DNA of 17,524 bases from JALRAP01 sp046302815 (GTDB lineage: Bacteria > Bacteroidota > Bacteroidia > AKYH767-A > OLB10), in the NCBI GenBank assembly GCA_046302815.1, contig JBKCHO010000062.1:1-17524 (forward strand), read 5' to 3'. How positions within the stretch are numbered: the first letter of the stretch is position 1; every line of letters starts with the position of its first letter. A program made the position numbers and the translations under genes. Shown here one piece after another: positions 8,074 through 15,700 of the stretch. Under the pieces are notes generated by a model. The model did not search any database and was not told the origin of the DNA. It saw only the letters and a list, made by a program, of their open reading frames with translations.

Positions 8074-8102
8074 TTGTCTGTAAACACAACTATACAGACA
8101 AA
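8074..8102. terminator. Weak hairpin between convergent genes
   Basis: A perfect 9-bp inverted repeat, TTGTCTGTA at 8074-8082 and TACAGACAA at 8093-8101, encloses a 10-base loop. It lies in the 107-base gap between the convergent peptidase and cysteine desulfurase genes, the right place for a bidirectional terminator. No T run follows on either strand and the stem is only moderately GC-rich, so an intrinsic terminator is uncertain. Confidence 0.35.
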
Positions 8103-8144
8103 TCAAATCCATGCAACGAGCGTTTAACTTAAGGTAAACAAGCC

Positions 8145-9287
8145 CTATGCAACAACAGCAAAAATTTCCTTGAGCTTCCCAACGCAATAATCGACTTCTT
8201 CAAGTGTGTTGAACTTGGAGAAAGAAAAACGAACTGCAGGGCGCGAGGGATCAGCATTCATAGCACGAAGGACATGGGAACCAACATTGCTTCCGGAGGA
8301 ACAGGCGCTACCACCAGAAGCAGCAATGCCGTTTATGTCGAGACTGAACAATAAGGTTTCGGCCATATCCGATGGTGGAAAAGACACATTCAATACCGTA
8401 TATAAGTTTCCGCTTGATATATCGCCATTGAAATGAACACCAGGAATTTCTGACTCCAGCTTTTCTATCATCTTATTTTTGATAGAGGTTACATGGGACA
8501 TATCCTTTTCCAAATCGCGATAAGCCACTTCCATGGCTTTTGCCAATCCAACTATTCCATATACATTTTCGGTACCGCCTCTCATGTTACGCTCTTGGGC
8601 GCCACCAGTGATGAAAGGTGTAATTTGTAGTCGACTACTCAAATACAAAAATCCGACACCTTTGGGACCATGAAACTTGTGAGCGGCGCCTGTTAGCATA
8701 TCGACATGCGTTTGAGCCAAGTCGTATTGAAAATGCGCCATGGTTTGAACTGTATCCGAATGGAAAATTGCACCGTATTGCTTGCATAGGTTTCCCACTT
8801 TCGTGATATCAATGACCGTACCTGTTTCATTGTTGGCATGCATCAGTGATACTAACGATGAAGGATATTTTTGTAAAAGAGACTCCAATTGATTGAGGTC
8901 GATATGCCCATGCGCATCCACATCTAAATTATGCAGCTCTATCGTTCCCTCCTTCTCCAACTCTTCCAAGGTGTGCGACACCGCGTGGTGCTCAGTTGCG
9001 GCGCTGATGGCATGGCGAATACCTTTGTCGTGTATGGTTCTTCGAATGGCCATATTATCCGCCTCCGTGCCACCGGAAGTGAAGAAAATCTCGGAAGGAG
9101 CCGCATTGAGAAGTCTGGCGACTGTTTTTCGGGCGTTTTCAATCAATGCGCGGGTCTCACGACCAAATGCATGAATGGATGATGGGTTACCGAATTGATT
9201 GTTGAGTACCGGGATCATGGCCTCCAGCACTTCGGGATGCATCGGTGTGGTGGCTGCGTTATCGAAATAAATCTTCATCTTGATCAT
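8145..9287 (-). CDS. iscS: Cysteine desulfurase (IscS/NifS class)
   Basis: PLP-dependent enzyme that converts L-cysteine to alanine and passes the sulfur, as a persulfide, to Fe-S cluster assembly or tRNA thiolation. It is class V aminotransferase fold, 380 residues from the ATG at 9287. Motifs are YFDNAATTPMHP at the N-terminus, TSGGTEADNMA, ATEHHAV (PLP-stacking His), HANNETGT, the PLP lysine K204 in HKFHGPKG, RGGTEN, and the persulfide cysteine C329 in SACSSGS within a long flexible loop of group I enzymes. A second in-frame ATG at 9276-9278 would remove three residues and give the common MKIYFDNAATT start. The first ATG overlaps the upstream mutase stop as ATGA, favouring translational coupling. 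No iscR, iscU or sufE neighbour is visible, so the sulfur acceptor is unknown. Confidence 0.95.
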   Translation of the reverse strand: MIKMKIYFDNAATTPMHPEVLEAMIPVLNNQFGNPSSIHAFGRETRALIENARKTVARLLNAAPSEIFFTSGGTEADNMAIRRTIHDKGIRHAISAATEHHAVSHTLEELEKEGTIELHNLDVDAHGHIDLNQLESLLQKYPSSLVSLMHANNETGTVIDITKVGNLCKQYGAIFHSDTVQTMAHFQYDLAQTHVDMLTGAAHKFHGPKGVGFLYLSSRLQITPFITGGAQERNMRGGTENVYGIVGLAKAMEVAYRDLEKDMSHVTSIKNKMIEKLESEIPGVHFNGDISSGNLYTVLNVSFPPSDMAETLLFSLDINGIAASGGSACSSGSNVGSHVLRAMNADPSRPAVRFSFSKFNTLEEVDYCVGKLKEIFAVVA

Positions 9288-10687
9288 CGTGATTGTGGCA
9301 TGGCGACAGCAATGATGTCGTCCATTATTCGTTTGGCCAATTCGTTGGCAGTGGCTTCCGTTTTACTTTCGGAGTAGATTCGAATGATAGGCTCCGTATT
9401 TGATTTACGAAGGTGGACCCATTCGTTACCGAACTCGATTTTAACCCCATCTAAATCGTTGACAGGTTGAGATGCGTATTTCTCCTTAATGGATTGAAGA
9501 ACCATGTCCACATCCAAATCGGGTGTCAATTCAATCTTGTTTTTGGAGATGAAATAATCTGGATAAGAGTTTCGTAGTTGCTTGCATGACAACTTGGAGT
9601 TGGACAAATGCGTAAGAAAAAGAGCTATCCCCGCAAGGGCATCTCGTCCGTAGTGCAACTCGGGAAGAATGACTCCTCCGTTGCCTTCCCCACCAATCAC
9701 CGAACTAACTGACTTCATCATGGAAACCACATTAACTTCACCTACGGCGGAAGCATGATGCTTGAACCCCGCCACCTCGGTAACATCGCGCAAAGCACGC
9801 GTTGAAGACATGTTTGATACGGTGTCTCCCTTGCGATATTTCAAGACATGCTCTGCAACGGAGACCAAAGTGTATTCCTCTCCAAACATGGTACCATCTT
9901 CGCAAACGAAGGCAAGACGATCCACATCCGGATCCACTACAATACCCAGGTGCGCGTTGTTAGACACTACGGCATCTGATAAATCTTTTAGATGTTCCGG
10001 AAGTGGTTCGGGGTTGTGTGGAAACCTACCTGTGGGTTCGCAAAACAGCTCGAACACATCGACAACTCCCAAGGCCTTTAACAATCTTGGAACGGCGATG
10101 CCACCAGAACTATTGACGGAATCCACAACTACACGAAGACCGGCATTTTTAATGGTGGCCACATCAACCAAATCAGACTTAAGTATGGCCTGGATATGCC
10201 TGTCAATAGCGTCAGGGTCGAATGTGGAATTGCCTAGCTGCTCAACCGAGGCGAATTCGAACCTCCCAGATTCGGCAAATTGCAAAATCCGTTCCCCGTC
10301 CAATGCACTGAGGAATTCTCCTTGCTCATTCAAAAGTTTCAAGGCATTCCATTGGATAGGATTGTGGCTAGCGGTAAGTATAATGCCGCCTTGGGCCTGA
10401 TGATACGGAACGGCCATCTCCACCGTAGGTGTCGTTGAAAGCCCCGTATCGATGACATCAATACCCAGTCCCATGAGCGTTCCTGTGACCAAATGGTGCA
10501 CCATGGGTCCAGATAACCTCGCATCGCGACCAATGACCACTTTAGGTTTTTGATTTTTGGCGTTTCGGGATCTGATCCAAGCACCGTAAGCGGATGTGAA
10601 TTTAACCACATCAACAGGAGTTAAACCTAGACCTGGTTCCCCTCCGATGGTTCCCCTGATGCCGGATATGGATTTGATAAGTGTCAC
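9284..10687 (-). CDS. glmM: Phosphoglucosamine mutase
   Basis: Alpha-D-phosphohexomutase expected to turn glucosamine-6-phosphate into glucosamine-1-phosphate on the way to UDP-GlcNAc for peptidoglycan and surface glycans. It has 467 residues with the GTG start at 10687, which gives the conserved N-terminus (M)TLIKSISGIRGTIGG. The phosphoserine loop TASHNP holds catalytic S107, the magnesium loop is DPDVDR (D252, D254, D256), the sugar-binding loop is GEGNGGV, and the phosphate-binding loop is RKSNTEP at 427-433. Annotation as phosphoglucosamine rather than phosphomannomutase rests on overall resemblance to Bacteroidota GlmM. A broader hexose specificity cannot be excluded. A -7 box lies 18 bases upstream, and the 3' end overlaps the cysteine desulfurase start by four bases. 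Confidence 0.9.
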   Translation of the reverse strand: MTLIKSISGIRGTIGGEPGLGLTPVDVVKFTSAYGAWIRSRNAKNQKPKVVIGRDARLSGPMVHHLVTGTLMGLGIDVIDTGLSTTPTVEMAVPYHQAQGGIILTASHNPIQWNALKLLNEQGEFLSALDGERILQFAESGRFEFASVEQLGNSTFDPDAIDRHIQAILKSDLVDVATIKNAGLRVVVDSVNSSGGIAVPRLLKALGVVDVFELFCEPTGRFPHNPEPLPEHLKDLSDAVVSNNAHLGIVVDPDVDRLAFVCEDGTMFGEEYTLVSVAEHVLKYRKGDTVSNMSSTRALRDVTEVAGFKHHASAVGEVNVVSMMKSVSSVIGGEGNGGVILPELHYGRDALAGIALFLTHLSNSKLSCKQLRNSYPDYFISKNKIELTPDLDVDMVLQSIKEKYASQPVNDLDGVKIEFGNEWVHLRKSNTEPIIRIYSESKTEATANELAKRIMDDIIAVAMPQSR

Positions 10688-10705
10688 CTGATGCTGTTTG
10701 ATTTA

Positions 10706-10713
10706 CAAAGGTA
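10706..10713 (-). promoter_or_regulatory. Bacteroidota -7 box for glmM
   Basis: On the minus strand these bases read TACCTTTG, an exact TAnnTTTG match. The start of transcription would fall near 10699, about 12 bases before the GTG codon. No TTG appears at the normal -33 spacing. The box forms a divergent promoter pair with the one at 10784-10813. Confidence 0.5.
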
Positions 10714-10783
10714 AAAAGTTAAATGCTCATTTGCAGCCTATTAGACAAACCAAAGCTAGCATCCGTAAAAGCCACCTTTTTTC

Positions 10784-10813
10784 TTGCTAATCCCCTTAAA
10801 ATGATTAACTTTG
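10784..10813 (+). promoter_or_regulatory. Promoter of the TPR-ribH operon
   Basis: TTG at 10784-10786, a spacer of exactly 19 bases, then TAACTTTG at 10806-10813 match the Bacteroidota consensus at every defined position. Transcription should begin near 10819, about 24 bases before the ATG at 10843. This fixes the start of the TPR protein, because an in-frame ATG at 10723 lies upstream of the promoter and cannot be on this transcript. Confidence 0.75.
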
Positions 10814-10842
10814 CAACCTCAAAAAACACCCATACCGACACC

Positions 10843-11535
10843 ATGGCTGAAAACGACAACACGCAGTCCAGCAGTAACATCGATCTTGGTCAAACCGTTA
10901 GCAAGGCTGAGGGTTACCTCCAGGAAAACAAGAAAAGCCTGACTATCATTTTGAGTGCCATTTTGGTGGTGGTCTTGGGTTATTTCGGTTATCAGAAATT
11001 CATAGTGGAGCCCCAACAAAGGGATGCCATTAGGGAAATGTTCGTTGCTGAGAACTATTTCAAAACAGATTCACTTGATAAGGCCCTTAACGGCGATGGT
11101 CAATACATGGGCTTCTTGGAAATAATTGACACCTATGGTTCATCCAAAGCGGCTAACAACGCCAAATACTACGCTGGGGTATGCTATCTCCGCAAAGGTG
11201 ATTTCAATAAAGCCATTGAGTTTTTGAGTGATTTCGATGCAGAGGACGATGTATTGGGAGCCGTTGCTTATGGCGCAATTGGCGATGCCAACTTAGAATT
11301 GAAGAACAATGATGAAGCTTTGAAACACTACCGTATGGCTGTTGATTACGACAACAACATGTTTTCAGCTCCATACTTTTTAATGAAAGTAGCCTTTGTA
11401 CAAGAGTTGAACAAGGATTATAAAGGCGCATTGGAAACCTATGAGCGTATCAAGAAGGATTTCCCAAAGAGCACCGAAGCCAGGGAGATTGAGCGATACA
11501 TCGCCAGGGCCTCGAACCTTTCGAAGGCCGGTTAA
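10843..11535 (+). CDS. Membrane-anchored tetratricopeptide-repeat protein
   Basis: Protein of 230 residues: a hydrophilic, likely cytoplasmic N-terminus (1-32), a single transmembrane helix at about 33-50 (ILSAILVVVLGYFGY), then an alpha-helical part made of TPR units. Recognisable TPR signatures are AKYYAGVCYLRKGDFNKAIEFL, AYGAIGDANLELKNNDEALKHY and FVQELNKDYKGALETYERI. The layout of one N-terminal helix plus an exported TPR domain resembles the YfgM-like family linked to the Sec translocon, but orthology is not shown. I chose the ATG at 10843 because an exact promoter lies between it and the upstream in-frame ATG at 10723, so the 40 extra residues are unlikely. It is followed after 6 bases by lumazine synthase, and the two form an operon. 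Confidence 0.83.
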   Translation: MAENDNTQSSSNIDLGQTVSKAEGYLQENKKSLTIILSAILVVVLGYFGYQKFIVEPQQRDAIREMFVAENYFKTDSLDKALNGDGQYMGFLEIIDTYGSSKAANNAKYYAGVCYLRKGDFNKAIEFLSDFDAEDDVLGAVAYGAIGDANLELKNNDEALKHYRMAVDYDNNMFSAPYFLMKVAFVQELNKDYKGALETYERIKKDFPKSTEAREIERYIARASNLSKAG

Positions 11536-11541
11536 TAACCG

Positions 11542-12027
11542 ATGTCAACTCAGCATCAAAACCTATCCTCTTTCGATCCGAAAGACCTTCCATCTGTAGA
11601 AGGCAAAAGATTTTGCATTGTTGTTGCTGAATGGAATTCTTCCATCACATATGCTCTGCTGAATGGAGCTAAAGACACTTTGCTTAGCCACGGTGTTGGA
11701 GAAAGCAACATTCAAATCATTTATGTTCCGGGTAGCTTTGAACTAGTTGCCGGTGCATCTATGGCATACCAAAAATCAAAACCGGATGCCGTTATTTGCT
11801 TAGGATGCGTTATTCAGGGCGAAACGCGGCACTTTGATTTTATTTGCAACGCCGTGGCCAATGGCCTGACACAGCTTTCCGCATCACATGCCGCACCATT
11901 TATTTTTGGGGTGCTCACCACCGATAACATGGAACAAGCCCAGGATCGCTCGGGTGGAAAGCATGGAAACAAAGGTGTTGAGGCTGCCGTTACGGCTATC
12001 AAAATGACAAATTTGATTGACGATTGA
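11542..12027 (+). CDS. ribH: 6,7-dimethyl-8-ribityllumazine synthase
   Basis: Penultimate enzyme of riboflavin synthesis; condenses 5-amino-6-ribitylaminouracil with 3,4-dihydroxy-2-butanone 4-phosphate. It has 161 residues, the normal size, with an N-terminal extension of about 20 residues typical of capsid- or pentamer-forming forms. Motifs are AEWNSSIT (W31 for pyrimidine stacking), VPGSFELV, the phosphate-site GCVIQGETRHFDFI with catalytic H97, and the C-terminal GVLTTDNMEQAQDRSGG. No FMN riboswitch precedes it. It is driven from the TPR promoter. The last codons (LIDD and the stop) lie inside the GATTGAC/GATTTAC heptamer repeat, so the extreme C-terminus may have been shaped by that repeat. 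Confidence 0.96.
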   Translation: MSTQHQNLSSFDPKDLPSVEGKRFCIVVAEWNSSITYALLNGAKDTLLSHGVGESNIQIIYVPGSFELVAGASMAYQKSKPDAVICLGCVIQGETRHFDFICNAVANGLTQLSASHAAPFIFGVLTTDNMEQAQDRSGGKHGNKGVEAAVTAIKMTNLIDD

Positions 12028-12080
12028 CGATTTACGATTTACGATAGCAATAGTCAACCTTATGTCGTACATCGTAAATC
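12015..12080. repeat. Heptamer repeat and inverted repeat spanning two convergent stop codons
   Basis: Four head-to-tail heptamers, two GATTGAC then two GATTTAC, run from 12015 to 12042. The segment 12029-12046 is an inverted match to 12063-12080 over 18 positions, with one mismatch and one G-T pair, around a 16-base loop. The left part covers the ribH TGA (12025-12027) and the right arm enters the SET gene TGA (12079-12081 on the minus strand). It may act as a bidirectional terminator or mRNA-end stabiliser, or be a copy of a dispersed palindromic repeat. No T run follows. Confidence 0.6.
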
Positions 12081-12501
12081 ATTTCAGTCCTAGCTCCTTT
12101 TTCAAGATGTTCCAATACGCTCTGCCGTAGCTCACAAAAATCTCGGAGCCTGCGGGTATGTTACGAGTGGCTTTGATGAAAACTCGGCTTCCTTTTTCGA
12201 GATAGACGCTGTTGTTGCGAAATCCCTTCACACGCGATAAACCGGCTGCATCATTGGCAAAGCGGCCAAAAGTGTTTTTGGCGGCAAAAGCGTCGATCAC
12301 TTTTTTATCATTGATGAAATAAAAATAACCACCCTTTTTCACATCGATGTCGTTTCTGCGGGTGGCTTCGGCCCAGGTAATCAGTTCCCCTTCGTACTCA
12401 CAAACAATTTGTCCTTTTTTGATGTCGTGGGTAGTGAAAAGTCCTTTGCCCGAGTTGGGTAATGATGATTTTTTAACGATGAGCATGCGCTTCTGTTCCA
12501 A
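12079..12501 (-). CDS. Small SET-domain protein (putative lysine methyltransferase)
   Basis: Stand-alone SET domain of about 140 residues, from the family that moves methyl groups from S-adenosylmethionine to lysine side chains. Features in order are SGKGLFTTHDIKKGQIVCEYEGELI (start of the fold), FYFINDKKVIDA, GRFANDAAG where eukaryotic enzymes have the RFxNHSC motif, NNSVYL, and IPAGSEIFVSYGRAYW with the catalytic-Tyr region. The asparagine is kept but the His-Ser-Cys part is not, and there is no zinc-binding pre- or post-SET region, as usual in bacteria. The TTG at 12501 and the ATG at 12484-12486 are both possible starts. A near-consensus -7 box on the minus strand (TAACATTG, 12520-12513) fits either. 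The target protein is unknown. Convergent to ribH. Confidence 0.85.
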   Translation of the reverse strand: MEQKRMLIVKKSSLPNSGKGLFTTHDIKKGQIVCEYEGELITWAEATRRNDIDVKKGGYFYFINDKKVIDAFAAKNTFGRFANDAAGLSRVKGFRNNSVYLEKGSRVFIKATRNIPAGSEIFVSYGRAYWNILKKELGLK

Positions 12502-12657
12502 GTTTGAGGGCGCAATGTTAGTTAAAAATTAAGAGATGGCGTTAGACTAGAAAACAACGAGTGATTGATAATGAGAGCCTAAAGTGGTTATGAACCAGGT
12601 GTTGAAAACCAACATAACTGAATAGAATTGTATCAATCTGAAAACAAGGCAGTTGAA

Positions 12658-12705
12658 GTTTGTTAACCATCCGAAACAATCACCAAAAAATACGGTTTGT
12701 TAACC
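12658..12705. promoter_or_regulatory. Paired direct repeats, possible operator
   Basis: The 11-mer GTTTGTTAACC occurs at 12658-12668 and again at 12695-12705, start-to-start distance 37 bases (about three and a half helical turns). Both lie just upstream of the likely -33 element of the giant secreted protein gene, a position suited to an activator or repressor. No binding protein is known from the sequence. Confidence 0.3.
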
Positions 12706-12714
12706 TAAATTTTA

Positions 12715-12745
12715 TTTGACAGGTTCGGAATTTTCGCTTACTTGC
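12715..12745 (+). promoter_or_regulatory. Candidate promoter of the giant secreted protein gene
   Basis: TTTG (12715-12718), a 20-base spacer and TACTTGC (12739-12745). The -33 part fits; the -7 part is one base shorter than TAnnTTTG. The predicted leader is about 40 bases and A-rich before the ATG at 12791. Confidence 0.35.
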
Positions 12746-12790
12746 AATGGAATCATACTAACTAACGATTTACCCAAAAAACTCAAAATC

Positions 12791-15700
12791 ATGTTTGCTA
12801 ACCGTTACAGTGCATTGAAGAATTGGCTTGCCCTCACGGCCATTTGCCTTTTAACGACCCAATCCTACTCTCAAGTAGTCATCAGCCAAGTGTATGGTGG
12901 TGGAGGAAACACGGGCGCTCCCTACACCAACGATTTCATAGAGTTATTCAACAGATCGAACTCTTCTGTTAGTCTAAATGGAATGTCTGTCCAATACGCC
13001 AGTTCTACTGGGACATCTTGGACCGTAACGGCGCTACCAAACTTCACTTTAAATCCAGGACAATATTTTTTAGTTCGACAAGCCGGGGGTATAAACGGAG
13101 TAGCGCTTCCAACTGCTGATGCCACAGGCACAATTGCCATGTCCGCTAATGGGGGAAAGGTCGCATTGGTTTCAAGCACTACTGCACTTTCGGGATCTTG
13201 TCCTACGGCAGGTGTAATCGATTTTGTGGGCTTTGGAACCACAGCAAACTGTTTTGAAGGTACGGGGCCAACTGCAGCCCCATCTGCTACACTCGCAGTA
13301 TTAAGGGCTGCAAACGGATGTACAGACTCTAACAACAATTCTAGCAACTTTGCAACGGCAACACCAAATCCTAGGAATAGCGCATCAGCCTTCAATGTTT
13401 GCCCTATACCGTTGTCAGCCAGTTCTACTGCCGGCACCATCTCTTGCTTTGGCGGCTCCACCACGATTACGGTTTCTGCAACAGGCGGAACCGCACCCTA
13501 CAGCGGAACTGGAACATTTACTGTAAGCGCCGGTACCTATAACTATACTGTAACGGATAACGCTGGAGCAACCGCTACCACTTCCATCACGGTAACACAA
13601 CCATCCGCTATTTCTTCAAGCTCTTCGGCTACCGCCTGCGGTTCCTATGTTTGGAATGGTACTACCTACACCACCAGCGGCAGCTATTCATACAACACCA
13701 CCGCATCCAATGGCTGTGATTCCACCGCAAATCTGGTACTGACCATCAACAACGCCACTACATCCAGCACCAGCATCACCTCGCAAGGTCCATACTCCTG
13801 GAACGGAACCACCTACAGCACATCCGGAACATATACATTCAGCACGACCAACTCGGTTGGATGCGATTCAACCGCCACGCTGGTTCTGACCATCACCGCT
13901 GCACCATGCACACCCACTACCAGCACCACATCAGCCACAGCTTGTAATTCCTACACTTGGAATGGCAGCACATACACCTCCAGCGGAAGTTACACTTATG
14001 TGACACTTAACTCAGGAGGTTGCGACTCCACTGCTACACTGCTGCTCACCATCAACAACAGCACCAGTTCAATAACGAATGCAACAGCATGTAATTCGTA
14101 TACATGGAACGGCACCACATATACATCAAGCGGTAGCTATACATACAATACAACAAATGCCGTAGGATGCGACTCAACCGCCACATTGAATCTCACCATC
14201 AACAGCAACAGCACATCCAGCGCAACCGTTTCCGCATGTAACTCCTACACTTGGAACGGAAACACTTATACAAGCAGTGGCACTTATACTTACAGCACTA
14301 CAAATGCTGCAGGCTGTGATTCTACCGCTACCTTGAATCTGACGATCAACACCTTTTCATCGCAGGTCGTTGTTTTTGCCGAATCAATGGGCTTTGTAGG
14401 TGGTACCACCGCAATTGCTACCCATGAGACCAACAATGGTTTCGATAATGATGGTTATACCATGTCGGGAACAGCTGACATCCGCACCACTTCTGCCAGC
14501 AACACTTACGCTGGAGCTTCAGGTTCTGCGAATGTATTCTTCACCAACAACAGCACCGCCAGTTTCCAAATCAGTGGCATCAACACCATTGGCATAAACA
14601 ATTTGGTTTTAGGCTTCGGAAATTTGAAAACAGCAACTGCATCCAACGGTAGCGAATTGGTAGTTGAAATTTCTACCGATGGCACAACCTTCTCCCCGCT
14701 TGCAGTTACACCAATGAACTCGGGAACAGGTACCACCGGATGGCAATACCGCACATCCACAGGCAGCATCCCAAATACGGCCAACCTTACTATCCGTTGG
14801 AGAACAACCACTAGCGCTTTGCAAGTCCGTATCGATGATGTGAAACTGACAGGCAGCCAATCAGGCACCGCCACTATCACCGCTTCAGGTTCAACAACCT
14901 TCTGCCCAGGTGGATCGGTAACATTGACAAGCTCGGGCGCTTCTACTTATTTATGGAGTAGCGGCGAGACCACCCAGTCTATCTCCGTAACTCAATCCGG
15001 AACCTACTCCTGTGTAGCAACCGATGCCAACGGATGTACTTCCGCCTCGAACTCCATTTCGGTCAGCGCCGATGACTTCATCGCTCCTACCGTAATCTGT
15101 CAGAACATTACCGTTCCACTCGATATCAATGGAGAAGCGATCATCACTGCTGCACAAATTGACAATGGTTCATCCGACAATTGTGGCATCTCTTCCATCA
15201 GCATCTCCAACGACTTTTTCACAGCGGGCGAACTGGGTCCAAACAATGTGGATCTGTTCATTACAGATGTGAATGGCAACACCGCTTCGTGCACTGCCAT
15301 CGTGACCATCATCGATGGATTCGGTCCGACCATGAATTGCAACAACCTGACCGTTTACTTAGATGCCAACGGAACAGCCACCATCACTCCTGCCCAAGTA
15401 GATAACGGTTCGTTTGATGGCGATGGTATTGATACCTTATATTTATCAAGGACTACCCTTAATTGTGGCGACATATCAGTTGTGGGTGCGGTTGCTCCTA
15501 CGGATCTGATCATTTCGGAGTATGTAGAAGGAAGCATAAACAACAAGTGCATCGAGTTGTACAACGGCACCAACAACCCCATCGACTTGGCAGCCAACTC
15601 ATATCAATTGAAATTTTTCTTCAATGGATCCAGTGGCGCCTCTACCACCATCAATCTTGCTGGTATCGTTGGACCAGGTCAAACCCATGTGGTTTGCGCC

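Larger units (their letters stand above)
12502..12790. other. Intergenic region upstream of the giant secreted protein
   Basis: No gene was found in these 289 bases. They contain the divergent promoters of the SET gene (12513-12520, minus) and of the giant protein, and two exact copies of GTTTGTTAACC at 12658-12668 and 12695-12705 (37 bases apart, each with the palindrome GTTAAC). A TTTG at 12715-12718 followed after 20 bases by TACTTGC at 12739-12745 is the best promoter candidate for the plus-strand gene, one base short of the -7 consensus. An A-rich leader precedes the ATG. Confidence 0.5.

Noticed and set aside
9762..10400. 212-residue plus-strand frame
   Set aside because: It lies wholly antisense within glmM, whose catalytic motifs are clear. 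The product is Ser/Thr/Pro-rich without any motif or promoter.
10723..10842. 40-residue N-terminal extension of the TPR protein
   Set aside because: A full-consensus promoter at 10784-10813 lies inside the would-be extension, and the segment has no protein-like features.
11400..11545. FMN riboswitch or other leader element before ribH
   Set aside because: Only 6 bases separate ribH from the TPR gene, and no conserved FMN-aptamer segments are visible here or before the TPR gene.
12015..12045. Possible CRISPR or satellite array
   Set aside because: The units are only 7 bases, contiguous and without spacers, and only four copies are present. It fits a short repeat at a gene end.
13628..14350. 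Recent recombination-prone perfect DNA repeats in the WNG array
   Set aside because: Units are similar as protein but differ at many synonymous positions, so the array looks old rather than slipping or phase-variable.
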